Of a stretch of 64,000 nucleotides of DNA, positions 17,999-26,655 are shown piece after piece. Within the stretch, counting starts at the first letter, position 1; each line of letters begins with the position of its first letter. The translations under genes were made by a program, and so were the position numbers. This DNA is from Actinomadura rudentiformis (GTDB lineage Bacteria; Actinomycetota; Actinomycetes; Streptosporangiales; Streptosporangiaceae): positions 1 through 64,000 of the forward strand of contig NZ_WBMT01000019.1 of assembly GCF_008923185.1 (NCBI RefSeq), read 5' to 3'. The notes under the pieces are model-generated. The model was not told the DNA's origin. It was given only the letters and a program-made list of their open reading frames with translations, and made no database searches.

Positions 17999-19170
17999 GC
18001 TGCTCCTCCCATGGGGGCGGGCTCGGTCAGCCATGTACGGCCGATCTCCTCCGCCAGTCGTTCCAACAGCGGGCCCGCCTCGGCCATGCACCGCTCCGGG
18101 TCGGGCTCGATGTCGGTGAGGGCATAGGCGCTCTGCAGGCGGGCCTTGCGGAGTTGCTCGCCGGTCAGCGAGCGGCGTCCGGAGACCGCCACTGCGGGGA
18201 CGGCCGCCTTGGCCGCCGCGCGGGCCACCCCGATGGGGGCCTTGCCGCGCAGCGACTGGCGGTCCAGCGAGCCCTCACCGGTGATCACGAGCCTGGCGCC
18301 CGCCACCTGGTCGGCGAAGCCCAGAAGGTCGAGCAGGTAGGAGATGCCGGGCCGTACGGTCGCGTTCAGGAAGGCCATCGCGCCGAAGCCGACACCGCCC
18401 GCGGCGCCCGCGCCAGGACGTTCGGCGGCGAACGCGCCCAGATCGCGCCGGGCGATCGCCTCCAGCCGGGCCAGTCCCTTCTCCAGCGCCCTGACCTGCG
18501 CCGGCGAGGCGCCCTTCTGCGGGCCGAAGACCACGGCGGCGCCCTCAGGGCCGAGCAGCGGGCTGTCCACGTCGCTCGCCACGATCACAGTCACGCCGCG
18601 CAGCCGTCCGGCCAGCCCGGCGGTGTCGATCGAGGCCAGCGAACGGAGCGCGCCGCCGCCGGGAGGGAGTTGCTCGCCGCCGGCGTCCAGGAAACGCGCG
18701 CCGAGGGCGGCGGCCATGCCGCTGCCGCCGTCGGTGCAGGCGCTGCCGCCCAGCCCGAGCACGATCCGCGTGGCACCGCCGCGGATCGCCGCGTCGATGA
18801 GCTCGCCGGTGCCGTGGCTGGAGGCGGTCAGCGGGGCGGGTTCGCCGCCGGGGAGCCGCCGCAGCCCGGAGGCCTCGGCGAGCTCGATCACCGCCGTACC
18901 GTCCCGGACCGCGTAGGAGGCGATGACCTGCTCTCCGGCAGGGCCGGTGACGGTGGTCCGCAGCCGGGCGAATCCGCAGGCGACGGCGGCGTCCACCGTC
19001 CCGTCGCCGCCGTCCGCGACGGGCATGGCGACGAGCGGCAGGTCCGGGCGGACGCGGCGCAGGCCGGCGGCCACGTGCCCGGCCACCTCCACGGCGGTGA
19101 GCGAGCCCTTGAACTTGTCGGGGGCGATCACCACCTGGCCCCGCTGAGAATTGCCCATGATTGTCACCAT
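17995..19170 (-). CDS. glxK: Glycerate kinase (GlxK/GarK type)
   Basis: A protein of 391 residues. VVIAPDKFKGSLTA at the start, PVADGGDGT, GLGGSACTDGGSGMA and VITGEGSLDRQSLRGKAP are signatures of class II glycerate kinases, which phosphorylate D-glycerate for entry into central metabolism. Start is not certain: ATG 19170 lies very close to a GGGAG; GTG 19167 and ATG 19158 are alternatives. It is translationally coupled to allB by a GTGA overlap and receives glycerate from the reductase encoded just upstream. Confidence 0.93.
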   Translation of the reverse strand: MVTIMGNSQRGQVVIAPDKFKGSLTAVEVAGHVAAGLRRVRPDLPLVAMPVADGGDGTVDAAVACGFARLRTTVTGPAGEQVIASYAVRDGTAVIELAEASGLRRLPGGEPAPLTASSHGTGELIDAAIRGGATRIVLGLGGSACTDGGSGMAAALGARFLDAGGEQLPPGGGALRSLASIDTAGLAGRLRGVTVIVASDVDSPLLGPEGAAVVFGPQKGASPAQVRALEKGLARLEAIARRDLGAFAAERPGAGAAGGVGFGAMAFLNATVRPGISYLLDLLGFADQVAGARLVITGEGSLDRQSLRGKAPIGVARAAAKAAVPAVAVSGRRSLTGEQLRKARLQSAYALTDIEPDPERCMAEAGPLLERLAEEIGRTWLTEPAPMGGAA

Positions 19171-19191
19171 TCTCCCAGGCTGAACGTTTTC

Positions 19192-20094
19192 CTACGCGGA
19201 CGTACGACCCGACAGGTCCTCGACGACCTTCAGCAGCGCGGAGTGGTCAAGGGAGCCGTAGCCCTTGGCCCGCGCCGCCGCGATCAGCTGGGCGACCAGG
19301 GCGGTCATCGGGAGCGACACCTCGGCGGACCGGGCGGCGGCGGACGCGATGCCCATGTCCTTGTGGTGCAGGTCGATGCGGAAACCCGGCTCGAACTGCC
19401 GGGCCAGCATCGTGTCACGCTTGAGGTCCAGGATCCGGCTGGCGGCCAAGCCGCCCGCGATCACGTCGAGCCCGGCCTTGGCGTCCACGCCCGCCGCCTC
19501 CATCAGCACGATGGCCTCGGCGACGAGGGCGTACGTGCCTCCGACGATCAGCTGGTTGGCGGCCTTGACGTACTGGCCGGCTCCGCTGTCGCCGACGCGC
19601 TCGAACGTCCTGCCCACCACCTCGAAGATCGGTTTGGCGGCCTCGAAGTCCTCCGCCGACCCGCCGGCCATAATGGAGAGGACCGCGTCCACGGCGCCCT
19701 TCTCGCCGCCGCTGACCGGGGCGTCCAGCACGCGCAGGCCCAGTTCGCGCCCCGCGGCGGCGACCTTGATCGAGGTCTCCGGCTTGATGGTGGAGAAGTC
19801 GATGAGGAGCACGCCCGGCTTGGCGTTGCGCAGGATGCCGCCGTCCTCGCCTCCCTCGCCGTCACCGAACACGACGGTCTCGACGTGCTCGTCCTGCGGC
19901 AGCATGGTGATGACGATCTCGGCCTCCGCGACCGCCTCGGCGACGCTCGACGCACCGGCGCCGCCCGCCGCGACCAGGCGGTCGACTCCCGCCTGGACGA
20001 CGTCGTAGCCGGTTACCTCGTGCCCGGCTTTGACCAGGTGGCCGGCCATCGGGCCGCCCATGATGCCGAGTCCGATAAAAGCGATCTTGCTCAT
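19192..20094 (-). CDS. glxR: 2-hydroxy-3-oxopropionate (tartronate semialdehyde) reductase
   Basis: A protein of 300 residues. Rossmann start IAFIGLGIMGGPMAGHL, the beta-hydroxyacid dehydrogenase substrate loop DAPVSGGEKGA, and GAGQYVKAANQLIVGG containing the catalytic lysine. It reduces tartronate semialdehyde to D-glycerate with NAD(P)H. Four bp overlap with the hydroxypyruvate isomerase gene upstream shows one operon. Confidence 0.94.
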   Translation of the reverse strand: MSKIAFIGLGIMGGPMAGHLVKAGHEVTGYDVVQAGVDRLVAAGGAGASSVAEAVAEAEIVITMLPQDEHVETVVFGDGEGGEDGGILRNAKPGVLLIDFSTIKPETSIKVAAAGRELGLRVLDAPVSGGEKGAVDAVLSIMAGGSAEDFEAAKPIFEVVGRTFERVGDSGAGQYVKAANQLIVGGTYALVAEAIVLMEAAGVDAKAGLDVIAGGLAASRILDLKRDTMLARQFEPGFRIDLHHKDMGIASAAARSAEVSLPMTALVAQLIAAARAKGYGSLDHSALLKVVEDLSGRTSA

Positions 20095-20903
20095 GTGGGG
20101 AAGTTCTCCATCCAGGTGAAGTCGGTGGCGCCGGCGGGCTTGTACTCCAGGGCGATCCGGCCGGCGTAGCCGGCCGCGTCCAGGGCGCCGAAGAGCGCCG
20201 CGAAGTCGATGTCGCCGGTGCCGGGATGATCCCGGCCGGGTGCGTCGGCGAGCTGCACGTGGCCGATCTCGGCGGCGTGGGCGTGCACGACCTTCGCCAG
20301 GTCCTCGCCGTTGCTCGCGAGGTGGAAGCTGTCGAAGAGGAACGTGGTGTTTTCCACGCCTTCCATGCGCATGCGGTCGATGACCGCGATCGCGTCGGCG
20401 GCGGTCTCCAGCGGGTACGCGCCGTTCAGGCCGCGGGCGAGCGGCTCGATCAGCACCGTGCCGCCGAACGCGCCGACCTGGCGCGCCGCGTACACGAGGT
20501 TCTGGGTGGCGACGCGGTCCTGCTCGGCCGGTGAGACACCGTCCACACGCTGGCCGTAGAGCGCGTTGAACGCCTTGACGCCGGTGCGCTCGGCGATGCG
20601 GACCAGCACGCCGACGCTGTCACGGAACTCCAGGGAACGGGCGGGGTCGGACAGCATGCCGCGCTCCCCCGCCGGCATGTCGCCCGCGTAGAAGTTGAGC
20701 CCGGTGAGCTGGACGCGCGCGTCCTCCAGCGCCTGGCAGAACGCGTCCACCTCGGCATCGGTGGGCACCGGCACGCCAGGCCAGGGCCACCAGAACTCGA
20801 CCTGCCCGAATCCCGCGGCCCTGGCCGCGGCCGGACGTTCCAGCAGCGGCAGCTCGCCGAACAGGATCGAGCAGTTGACCACGTATCGCTCGGTCGGCCT
20901 CAC
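20091..20903 (-). CDS. hyi: Hydroxypyruvate isomerase
   Basis: A protein of 270 residues with a TIM-barrel of the AP-endonuclease 2/xylose isomerase type. NCSILFGELPLLERPAAA, EFWWPWPG, LNFYAGDMPAGERG, LIEPLARG, FDSFHLA and HVQLADAPGRDHPGTG are characteristic and supply the metal ligands. It interconverts hydroxypyruvate and tartronate semialdehyde. It overlaps both neighbours by 4 bp. Confidence 0.92.
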   Translation of the reverse strand: MRPTERYVVNCSILFGELPLLERPAAARAAGFGQVEFWWPWPGVPVPTDAEVDAFCQALEDARVQLTGLNFYAGDMPAGERGMLSDPARSLEFRDSVGVLVRIAERTGVKAFNALYGQRVDGVSPAEQDRVATQNLVYAARQVGAFGGTVLIEPLARGLNGAYPLETAADAIAVIDRMRMEGVENTTFLFDSFHLASNGEDLAKVVHAHAAEIGHVQLADAPGRDHPGTGDIDFAALFGALDAAGYAGRIALEYKPAGATDFTWMENFPT

Positions 20904-21292
20904 GCGGCCGCTCCTTCCCTGGTCTTCTTGTAGTCGGTCCAGCTGGCGTGCTCGGTGATGTCGGTCAGCCGGGTGTAGGAGGTGTACGGGCGGCGCAGCA
21001 CCATCGCCAGTGACGAGGTGCCGTCGGCCAGTTCGATGACGCCGAGCTCAAGCTCGGGTGGCTCCGCCGGGAGCAGTTTGTCGCGCAGCACGTCCATTGG
21101 TACGTCGTAGACCTCGCCCTGGATCGCCGTGCCGCCATGGGCGACGGGCTGGAGGGCGGGGCACCGGTCCCCCACCGAGTAGAAGCGGTAGCACGGGGCG
21201 GTGGTGGTCACGGTGACCAGCGGAGCGCCGTCGAGAAGATGGTGGAGCGGACCGCCGCGCATGGCGCCGCCGTTCAGAAAGATCAGTGGCAT
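20900..21292 (-). CDS. Stand-alone allophanate-hydrolase C-terminal-domain-like protein
   Basis: A protein of 130 residues, starting MPLIFLNGGAMRGGPLHHLL. It resembles the C-terminal (gamma-glutamylcyclotransferase-like) domain of allophanate hydrolase: YRFYSVGDR-x-PALQPV, GEVYDVPMDVLRDKLLP and PPELELGVIEL. The amidase part of allophanate hydrolase is absent. As the first gene of the allantoin/glyoxylate operon it may act on a ureide or carbamate intermediate. No ureidoglycolate lyase is recognisable in the cluster, so this is the candidate gap-filler (inference). Confidence 0.75.
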   Translation of the reverse strand: MPLIFLNGGAMRGGPLHHLLDGAPLVTVTTTAPCYRFYSVGDRCPALQPVAHGGTAIQGEVYDVPMDVLRDKLLPAEPPELELGVIELADGTSSLAMVLRRPYTSYTRLTDITEHASWTDYKKTREGAAA

Positions 21293-21311
21293 ATGGTCCT
21301 CCGGCGAAGGA

Positions 21312-21353
21312 ATTTCGCTGTACGAAATATGATTGCCGCTTCGTGAAAATCAC
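21312..21353. promoter_or_regulatory. Candidate operator/promoter of the allantoin-glyoxylate operon
   Basis: Two palindromes stand just upstream of the first gene (start codon 21290-21292): ATTTCG-N5-CGAAAT at 21312-21328 and GTGA-AAA-TCAC at 21343-21353. The first is a typical size for an IclR/GntR-type operator. The local drop in GC content supports a promoter. Confidence 0.5.
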
Positions 21354-21443
21354 ACTAAATCCCGATGTCAGGGCCGTCAAGGAAGCCTGTCGGGTCCTAC
21401 GACGCCCGGATCCCGGGGTGGGCGGGTCCCTTGTAGGAATGCC

Positions 21444-22562
21444 TCAGGCGACGCCTGGGACGGTCGCCGCGTCGTGGTGGATGGGACCCCGCGTACGGCC
21501 CAGCGACACCCCGGAGCCGCCACGGCGCAGCGCGACGAACTCCGCCGCGATGGACAGCGCCGTCTCCTCCGGCGTGCGCGCCCCCAGGTCAAGGCCAATG
21601 GGCGAGTGGAGACGCGCGAGCTCCGCGTCGGTCATCCCGGCATCGCGCAGGCGGCGCATCCGGTCATCGTGCGTCCGCCGCGAGCCCATGGCCCCGACGT
21701 ACGCGACCTGGAGGCGCAGAGCGACGTCGAGGAGCGGGACGTCGAACTTCGCATCATGGGTGAGGACGCAGACGACCGTACGGCCGTCCACGAGTCCCCG
21801 CTGGGCCTGGTCGTTCAGATAGCGGTGCGGCCAGTCGACGATGACCTCGTCGGCGTCGGGAAAGCGCGCCGGGGTGGCGAAGACCGGGCGCGCGTCGCAC
21901 ACCGTCACGCGGTATCCGAGGAACGCACCCATCCGCGCGACCGCGGTCGCGTAGTCGATCGCGCCGAACACGAGCAGCCGCGGCGCCGGGGCGTACGACT
22001 GCACGAAGACGTCCAGCCCTTCCCGGCAGCGCACCGACCGGATGCCGGTCGTACCGCCGTCGAGCATCGCGCGGGCCTCACCGACGACGACCTGGTCGAC
22101 GTCGGCGAGGCCCGAACTCCCGGCATGGCGGTCAGGCCACACTGTGTAGATGGCGCCGCGGGTGGTGCCGTCGGTGGTGCCCGACTCGTTCATCAGGTGG
22201 GCGACGGCCACCTGTTCATCGCGTGAGATCGCCGTCAGCGCCGACTCGGGCACGGGGCCCGGCTGAACGAACACCTCGATGGTGCCGCCACAGGTCAGCC
22301 CCACGGCGAACGCGTCATCGTCGCTGTAGCCGAAGCTCTCCCGGATCGCCGTCCCGGTGCGCAACGCCTCCTGGCACAGCTCGTACACCGCGCCCTCGAC
22401 GCAGCCGCCGGAGACGCTGCCGACCGCCTCGCCCCCGGCGAACACCGCCATGGCGGCGCCGGGCTGCCGGGGCGCGCTTCCCCCGACCGAGATGACGGTC
22501 GCGACGGCGTACGCGGTGCCCGCCGAGTGCCAGTCGCGCAGCCGATCGGCGATCTCACGCAT
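21444..22562 (-). CDS. xdhC: XdhC-family molybdenum-cofactor insertion protein
   Basis: A protein of 372 residues. The N-terminal XdhC/CoxI domain has ATVISVGGSAPRQPGAAMAV, GSVSGGCVEGAVYE and LTCGGTIEVFVQP. The Rossmann domain follows with RLLVFGAIDYATAVARMGAFLGY, VCVLTHDAKFDVPLL and YVGAMGSRRTHDDR. XdhC binds and sulfurates the molybdenum cofactor and inserts it into xanthine dehydrogenase, encoded 1.7 kb upstream in the same direction. A GGAGG lies six bases before ATG 22562. Confidence 0.92.
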   Translation of the reverse strand: MREIADRLRDWHSAGTAYAVATVISVGGSAPRQPGAAMAVFAGGEAVGSVSGGCVEGAVYELCQEALRTGTAIRESFGYSDDDAFAVGLTCGGTIEVFVQPGPVPESALTAISRDEQVAVAHLMNESGTTDGTTRGAIYTVWPDRHAGSSGLADVDQVVVGEARAMLDGGTTGIRSVRCREGLDVFVQSYAPAPRLLVFGAIDYATAVARMGAFLGYRVTVCDARPVFATPARFPDADEVIVDWPHRYLNDQAQRGLVDGRTVVCVLTHDAKFDVPLLDVALRLQVAYVGAMGSRRTHDDRMRRLRDAGMTDAELARLHSPIGLDLGARTPEETALSIAAEFVALRRGGSGVSLGRTRGPIHHDAATVPGVA

Positions 22563-22576
22563 CCAGAACCTCCTTG

Positions 22577-22612
22577 TTGATCCCCGCTAGTTGATCCCCG
22601 CTAGTTGATCCC
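22577..22612 (-). repeat. 14-bp tandem duplication containing the permease stop codon
   Basis: TTGATCCCCGCTAG is present at 22577-22590 and 22591-22604, with a partial third copy (TTGATCCC) to 22612. Each full unit contains the TAG stop read on the minus strand. Confidence 0.9.
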
Positions 22613-24055
22613 GAGGGCTTGCTCGATCGGGTGGAGCGCGAAGTAGGCGAGGAAGACCGCCGACAACACGTACAGCAGCCAGTGGATCTCACCGAACTTG
22701 CCGCGCGCCGCCTTGAGCAGGGTGTACGCGAGCACGCCGGCGGCGACGCCGACCGTGATCGAGTAGGTGAAGGGCATGAGGACGATCGTGAGGAACGCCG
22801 GGATCGCGACCTCCAGGTCCTCCCAGTCGATCTTGCGGGCGTGCATCATCATCAGCGCGCCCACGATCACCAGCGCGGGGGCCGCGGCGCCGATCGGCAC
22901 CACCCCGGCCAGCGGGGTGAGGAAGATCAGCGCGGTGAGCAGCCCGCCGGTGACCACGCTGGCCAGCCCGGTCCGCGCACCCTCGGCGACGCCCGCCGCC
23001 GACTCCACGACCGCCGTGTTGGCCGAGCCGTTCACGCCGCCGCCGATGATCGCGCCGAAGCCGTCCACGGTCAGGATCTTGCTGATGCCGGGCATCCTGC
23101 CCTTGTCGTCCAGCATCTTGGCCTCTTCACCGACGCCGAGGATCGTGCCCATCGCGTCGAAGAAGCCGGACAGGACCAGCGTGAAGAGCACCACCGAGGC
23201 GGTGACCACCCCGGCCCGTTCGAAGCCGCCGAACAGATCCACCTTGAACAGCAGGTCGAACTGCGGCGTCGCCACGATCGAGTCCGGCAGCTTCGGCTCG
23301 ACCGGGCCCCAGGCCTTCGGGTCCACCGCGGCGACCGAGTCGACCACGATCGCGAACACGGTGGCGGCGACGATGCTGATCAGCATCGCGCCGGGCACCC
23401 GGCGCACGAACAGCACCAGCATGAGCACCAGGCCTGCGCAGAACACGACGACGGGCCAGCCCGTGAGCTTGCCGAAGACGCCCAGCGTGACGGGCGTCGC
23501 GGACGCCTCGTGATGGCCGACGAAACCCGCGTCCACCAGCCCGATCAGCGCGATGAACGCGCCGATGCCGACGCCGATCGCCTGCTTGATCGCCAGCGGG
23601 ATGGCATCCATGATCAGCGTACGGACGCCGGTCAGCGCGAACAGCACGATGACGACGCCCTCCAGCACCACCAGCCCCATGGCCTGCGGCCACGTCATGT
23701 GCGGCGCCGCCTGGAAGACCACGATCGGCGTGACGCCGAGCCCGGCGGCCATGGCCAGCGGCGCGTTGCCCACCAGGCCCATCAGGAGCGTGGACAGACC
23801 GGCCGACAGGGCCACCATGGTGGTCAGCTGGGCCGCGTCGAGCTGGGCTCCGGTGACGTCCTTGGCGTCACCGATGATCAGGGGGATCAGGACGACGAGG
23901 TAGGCCATCGCCACGAACGTGGTGACGCCGCCGCGCACCTCGCGTGCGACGGTGGTCCCCCGGCCGCTCAGATCGAAGAATCGGTCGAGGACGGAGCGCG
24001 AGCGCGGGATGGGAGACGGTGATTTCGGGGGTGGTGCTGCTTTGGTCTCGGTCAC
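22601..24055 (-). CDS. NCS2-family purine permease (AzgA-like)
   Basis: A protein of 484 residues with about 12-14 hydrophobic segments. The N-terminus RFFDLSGRGTTVAREVRGGVTTFVAMAY and the motifs GLGVTPIVVF, GFFDAMGTILGVGEEAKM and GSANTAVVESAAGVAEGARTGL are those of the AzgA branch of NCS2 transporters, which carry hypoxanthine, adenine or guanine with protons. It stands between the xanthine dehydrogenase genes and xdhC, consistent with uptake of purines for degradation. Confidence 0.93.
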   Translation of the reverse strand: MTETKAAPPPKSPSPIPRSRSVLDRFFDLSGRGTTVAREVRGGVTTFVAMAYLVVLIPLIIGDAKDVTGAQLDAAQLTTMVALSAGLSTLLMGLVGNAPLAMAAGLGVTPIVVFQAAPHMTWPQAMGLVVLEGVVIVLFALTGVRTLIMDAIPLAIKQAIGVGIGAFIALIGLVDAGFVGHHEASATPVTLGVFGKLTGWPVVVFCAGLVLMLVLFVRRVPGAMLISIVAATVFAIVVDSVAAVDPKAWGPVEPKLPDSIVATPQFDLLFKVDLFGGFERAGVVTASVVLFTLVLSGFFDAMGTILGVGEEAKMLDDKGRMPGISKILTVDGFGAIIGGGVNGSANTAVVESAAGVAEGARTGLASVVTGGLLTALIFLTPLAGVVPIGAAAPALVIVGALMMMHARKIDWEDLEVAIPAFLTIVLMPFTYSITVGVAAGVLAYTLLKAARGKFGEIHWLLYVLSAVFLAYFALHPIEQALGIN

Positions 24056-24078
24056 GGTTCGGTGCCCTCTTTCGGGGT

Positions 24079-24094
24079 CTGGGGTCGCCCCCAG
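24079..24094. repeat. GC-palindrome upstream of the purine permease
   Basis: CTGGGG-TCGC-CCCCAG within the 221-bp gap between the permease and the large xanthine dehydrogenase subunit. It closely resembles the palindrome inserted in allB, including the flanking GGGGTC. Confidence 0.55.
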
Positions 24095-24128
24095 GCGAGT
24101 GCTGCGGGCGTGATCGGCCGCCGGGCGG

Positions 24129-24150
24129 GCCCGGACCTCTCGGTCCGGGC
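24129..24150. terminator. Hairpin between xanthine dehydrogenase genes and permease
   Basis: A perfect 9-bp stem GCCCGGACC / GGTCCGGGC with a TCTC loop, 127 bp downstream of the large-subunit stop. It may terminate that operon or attenuate the permease. The rest of the 221-bp gap holds no gene that I can see. Confidence 0.5.
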
Positions 24151-24276
24151 GCCGTCCGTTCGTCTCGATCGGTGCGGTTGTGAGGTCCCTCCCAGGTGCC
24201 GTCCCCCAGGTTTCACGGCACGGGGCTGCCCCTGTTGATCAACTGCTGAACCGGAGCCTCGGCTGCTGTGCGTCCG

Positions 24277-26655
24277 TCAGCCGCGGATGATGTGCTCCGG
24301 TCGAACCGGCACTCGGGTCAGTGCTCTGCCGGTGGCGTCGCGGATGGCCGCAACGATCGCCGGGGTGGAGGAGAGCGTGGGTGGCTCTCCGGCTCCCCGC
24401 AGCCCGTATGGGGCCTTGGGGTCGGGATTCTCGAGGATGTCCAGCCGCATCGGCGGCATGTCGAGGATGGTCGGGATGAGGTAGTCGGTGAAGGACGGGT
24501 TGCGGACCAGGCCGCCGGAGACGACGATCTCCTCCATCACCGCCAGGCCGAGGCCCTGGGCGGAGCCACCGTGGATCTGCCCCTCCAGGGACAGCAGGTT
24601 GAGGATCTTGCCGACGTCCTGCACTGCGGCCATCTCGACCACCTTGACCAGGCCGAGGTCCACGTCCACGTCCACCACCGCGCGGTGCACGCACAGCGCG
24701 AGCTGGGTGTGGCTGTCACCCTGGCCGGTCACCGGATCCATGCGGCTGGTCGGATGGTGGTGGAACTCGCGGGTCTCCTCGATCACGTCGTCGCCGAGGA
24801 TCTCCTCGATGGAGGCGATGACGCCCTCCGTCCGCGACATGATCTTGCCGCCGACCACGTTCAGTTCGCCCTGCGTGATTCCCGGGAAGGCCCTGCCGAG
24901 CTTGCGTTCCGCCATCGCCAGCAGCTCGGCGCGGACCGCCTCGCAGGCGGTCTTGACCGCGCCGCCGGTCATGTACGACTGGCGCGAGGCGCTGGACGAG
25001 CCGGCGTCGCCGACCTGGTTGTCAGCCGGATGGATGGTGACCCGCTGGACGCCCAGCTCGGTCCGGGCGATCTGCGCCTGCAGCGTGACCAGGCCCTGGC
25101 CGACCTCGGCCGCCGCCGTGTGGACGAGTGCGGTGGGCTCGCCGCCGATGACCTCCAGGCGCACGCGGGCCGTGGAGTAGTCGTCGAAGGCTTCGGAGAA
25201 GCAGATGTTCTTGATGCCGACGCCGTAGCCGACGCCGCGCACGACGCCTTCGCCGTGCGTGGTCTGGGACACGCCACCGGGCAGGGCACGGATGTCGATC
25301 TCGCCGTCGGGCCCGGCGCCGAGCGGGGCGGGCATCGGCATCGCCTCGAGCCGCTCCAGCATCTCCGCCAGCGGCGCGGGCGAGTCGATGATCTGGCCCG
25401 TCGCGAGCTTCGAACCCTGGCTGACGGCGTTGATCTGCCGGACCCGGACGGGGCTGATCCCGCAGGCCTCGGCCAGCTTGTCCATCATCGACTCGTACGC
25501 GAAGCACGCCTGGACCGCGCCGAAGCCGCGCATCGCGCCGCACGGCGGGTTGTTGGTGTAGACGCCCCACGCGTCGATCTTGATGTTGGGGATCTCGTAC
25601 GGACCGACGCCGAGGGAGGCGGCGTTGCCGGTGACGTTGAGCGTGGCCGAGGTGTACGCGCCGCCGTCGAGGATGATCTCGACGTCGGCGTACAGCAGCC
25701 TGCCCTCGGCCGTCGCGCCGAACTCGTACCGCATCTCCGCCGGGTGGCGGTGCACGTGGCCGAAGAACGACTCGTACCGGTTGTAGGACATCTTGACCGG
25801 CTTGCCGGTGTAGAGCGCGAGCATGCCCGCGTGGATCTGCATCGACAGGTCCTCGCGGCCGCCGAACGCGCCGCCGACGCCGGCCAGCGTCATCCGGATC
25901 TGGTCCTCGGCCAGCCCCAGGCAGGGCGCGATCTGCTTGAGGTCGTTGTGCATCCACTGGGTCGACACGTACAGGTCGAGCCCGCCGTCCTCAGCGGGCA
26001 CGGCCAGGCCGGACTCCGGGCCGAGGAACGCCTGGTCCTGGATGCCGACGCTGTAGTCGCTCGACACCACCACGGCCGCCTCGGCCTTGGCCCGGTCCAC
26101 GTCGCCGACCCGTACGGGCTGGTGGCGAGCGATGCCGCCGCGCTCCTGCACCCTGTACCGGTCCGGCTCGGCGATCACGGCCCGGGCGTCGGTGATCGGC
26201 TCCAGCACTTCCCACTCGACGGCGATCTTCTCCATCGCGCGGCGGGCGATCTCGGGATGGTCGGCGGCGACGAGCGCGATCGGCTCGCCCTGGTGGCGGA
26301 CCTCGCCGATGGCCAGCACGGGCTGGTCCTCGGTGTGGTCGAGCCCGTACAGCTTGCGGCCCGGCACGTCCTCGTGCGTGAGGACGGCGTGGACGCCGGC
26401 CATCGCCAGCGCGGGACCGAGATCGATCGAGAGGATCTTGGCGCGGGGATGCGGGCTGCGCAGCGTCGCGCCCCACAACATCCCGTCGATCCACAGGTCC
26501 GACGCGTACGCGAACTCGCCGGAGACCTTGAGCGTGCCGTCGGGCCGCAGCGGGCTGTCGCCCACCCCGCCCATGCCTGGCGCCGCCACGTGGCCGGGTG
26601 ATCTCACAGGGCCGTTCGGTTTCACTGGGCCGGGCGACTTCACAGGGGATGTCAT
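24277..26655 (-). CDS. Xanthine dehydrogenase, molybdopterin-binding large subunit
   Basis: A protein of 792 residues. From about residue 32 it follows the aldehyde oxidase/xanthine dehydrogenase fold: GDSPLRPDGTLKVSGEFAYASDL, DHTEDQPVLA, DQAFLGPESGLA, GVGGAFGGREDLSMQIHAG, CGAMRGFGAVQACFAYE and AAAEVGQGLVTLQAQIA near the cofactor, with GLRGAGEPPT at the end. It oxidises hypoxanthine/xanthine towards urate with the iron-sulfur and FAD subunits. ATG 26655 overlaps the upstream stop (TGATG) and has GGAGG before it. The first 30 residues are a low-complexity stretch repeating PVK/PVR-x-PG units. Confidence 0.92.
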   Translation of the reverse strand: MTSPVKSPGPVKPNGPVRSPGHVAAPGMGGVGDSPLRPDGTLKVSGEFAYASDLWIDGMLWGATLRSPHPRAKILSIDLGPALAMAGVHAVLTHEDVPGRKLYGLDHTEDQPVLAIGEVRHQGEPIALVAADHPEIARRAMEKIAVEWEVLEPITDARAVIAEPDRYRVQERGGIARHQPVRVGDVDRAKAEAAVVVSSDYSVGIQDQAFLGPESGLAVPAEDGGLDLYVSTQWMHNDLKQIAPCLGLAEDQIRMTLAGVGGAFGGREDLSMQIHAGMLALYTGKPVKMSYNRYESFFGHVHRHPAEMRYEFGATAEGRLLYADVEIILDGGAYTSATLNVTGNAASLGVGPYEIPNIKIDAWGVYTNNPPCGAMRGFGAVQACFAYESMMDKLAEACGISPVRVRQINAVSQGSKLATGQIIDSPAPLAEMLERLEAMPMPAPLGAGPDGEIDIRALPGGVSQTTHGEGVVRGVGYGVGIKNICFSEAFDDYSTARVRLEVIGGEPTALVHTAAAEVGQGLVTLQAQIARTELGVQRVTIHPADNQVGDAGSSSASRQSYMTGGAVKTACEAVRAELLAMAERKLGRAFPGITQGELNVVGGKIMSRTEGVIASIEEILGDDVIEETREFHHHPTSRMDPVTGQGDSHTQLALCVHRAVVDVDVDLGLVKVVEMAAVQDVGKILNLLSLEGQIHGGSAQGLGLAVMEEIVVSGGLVRNPSFTDYLIPTILDMPPMRLDILENPDPKAPYGLRGAGEPPTLSSTPAIVAAIRDATGRALTRVPVRPEHIIRG

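Noticed and set aside
24056..24276. Purine riboswitch before the permease
   Set aside because: The gap has a strong hairpin and G/C runs but none of the conserved loop sequences of a purine aptamer.
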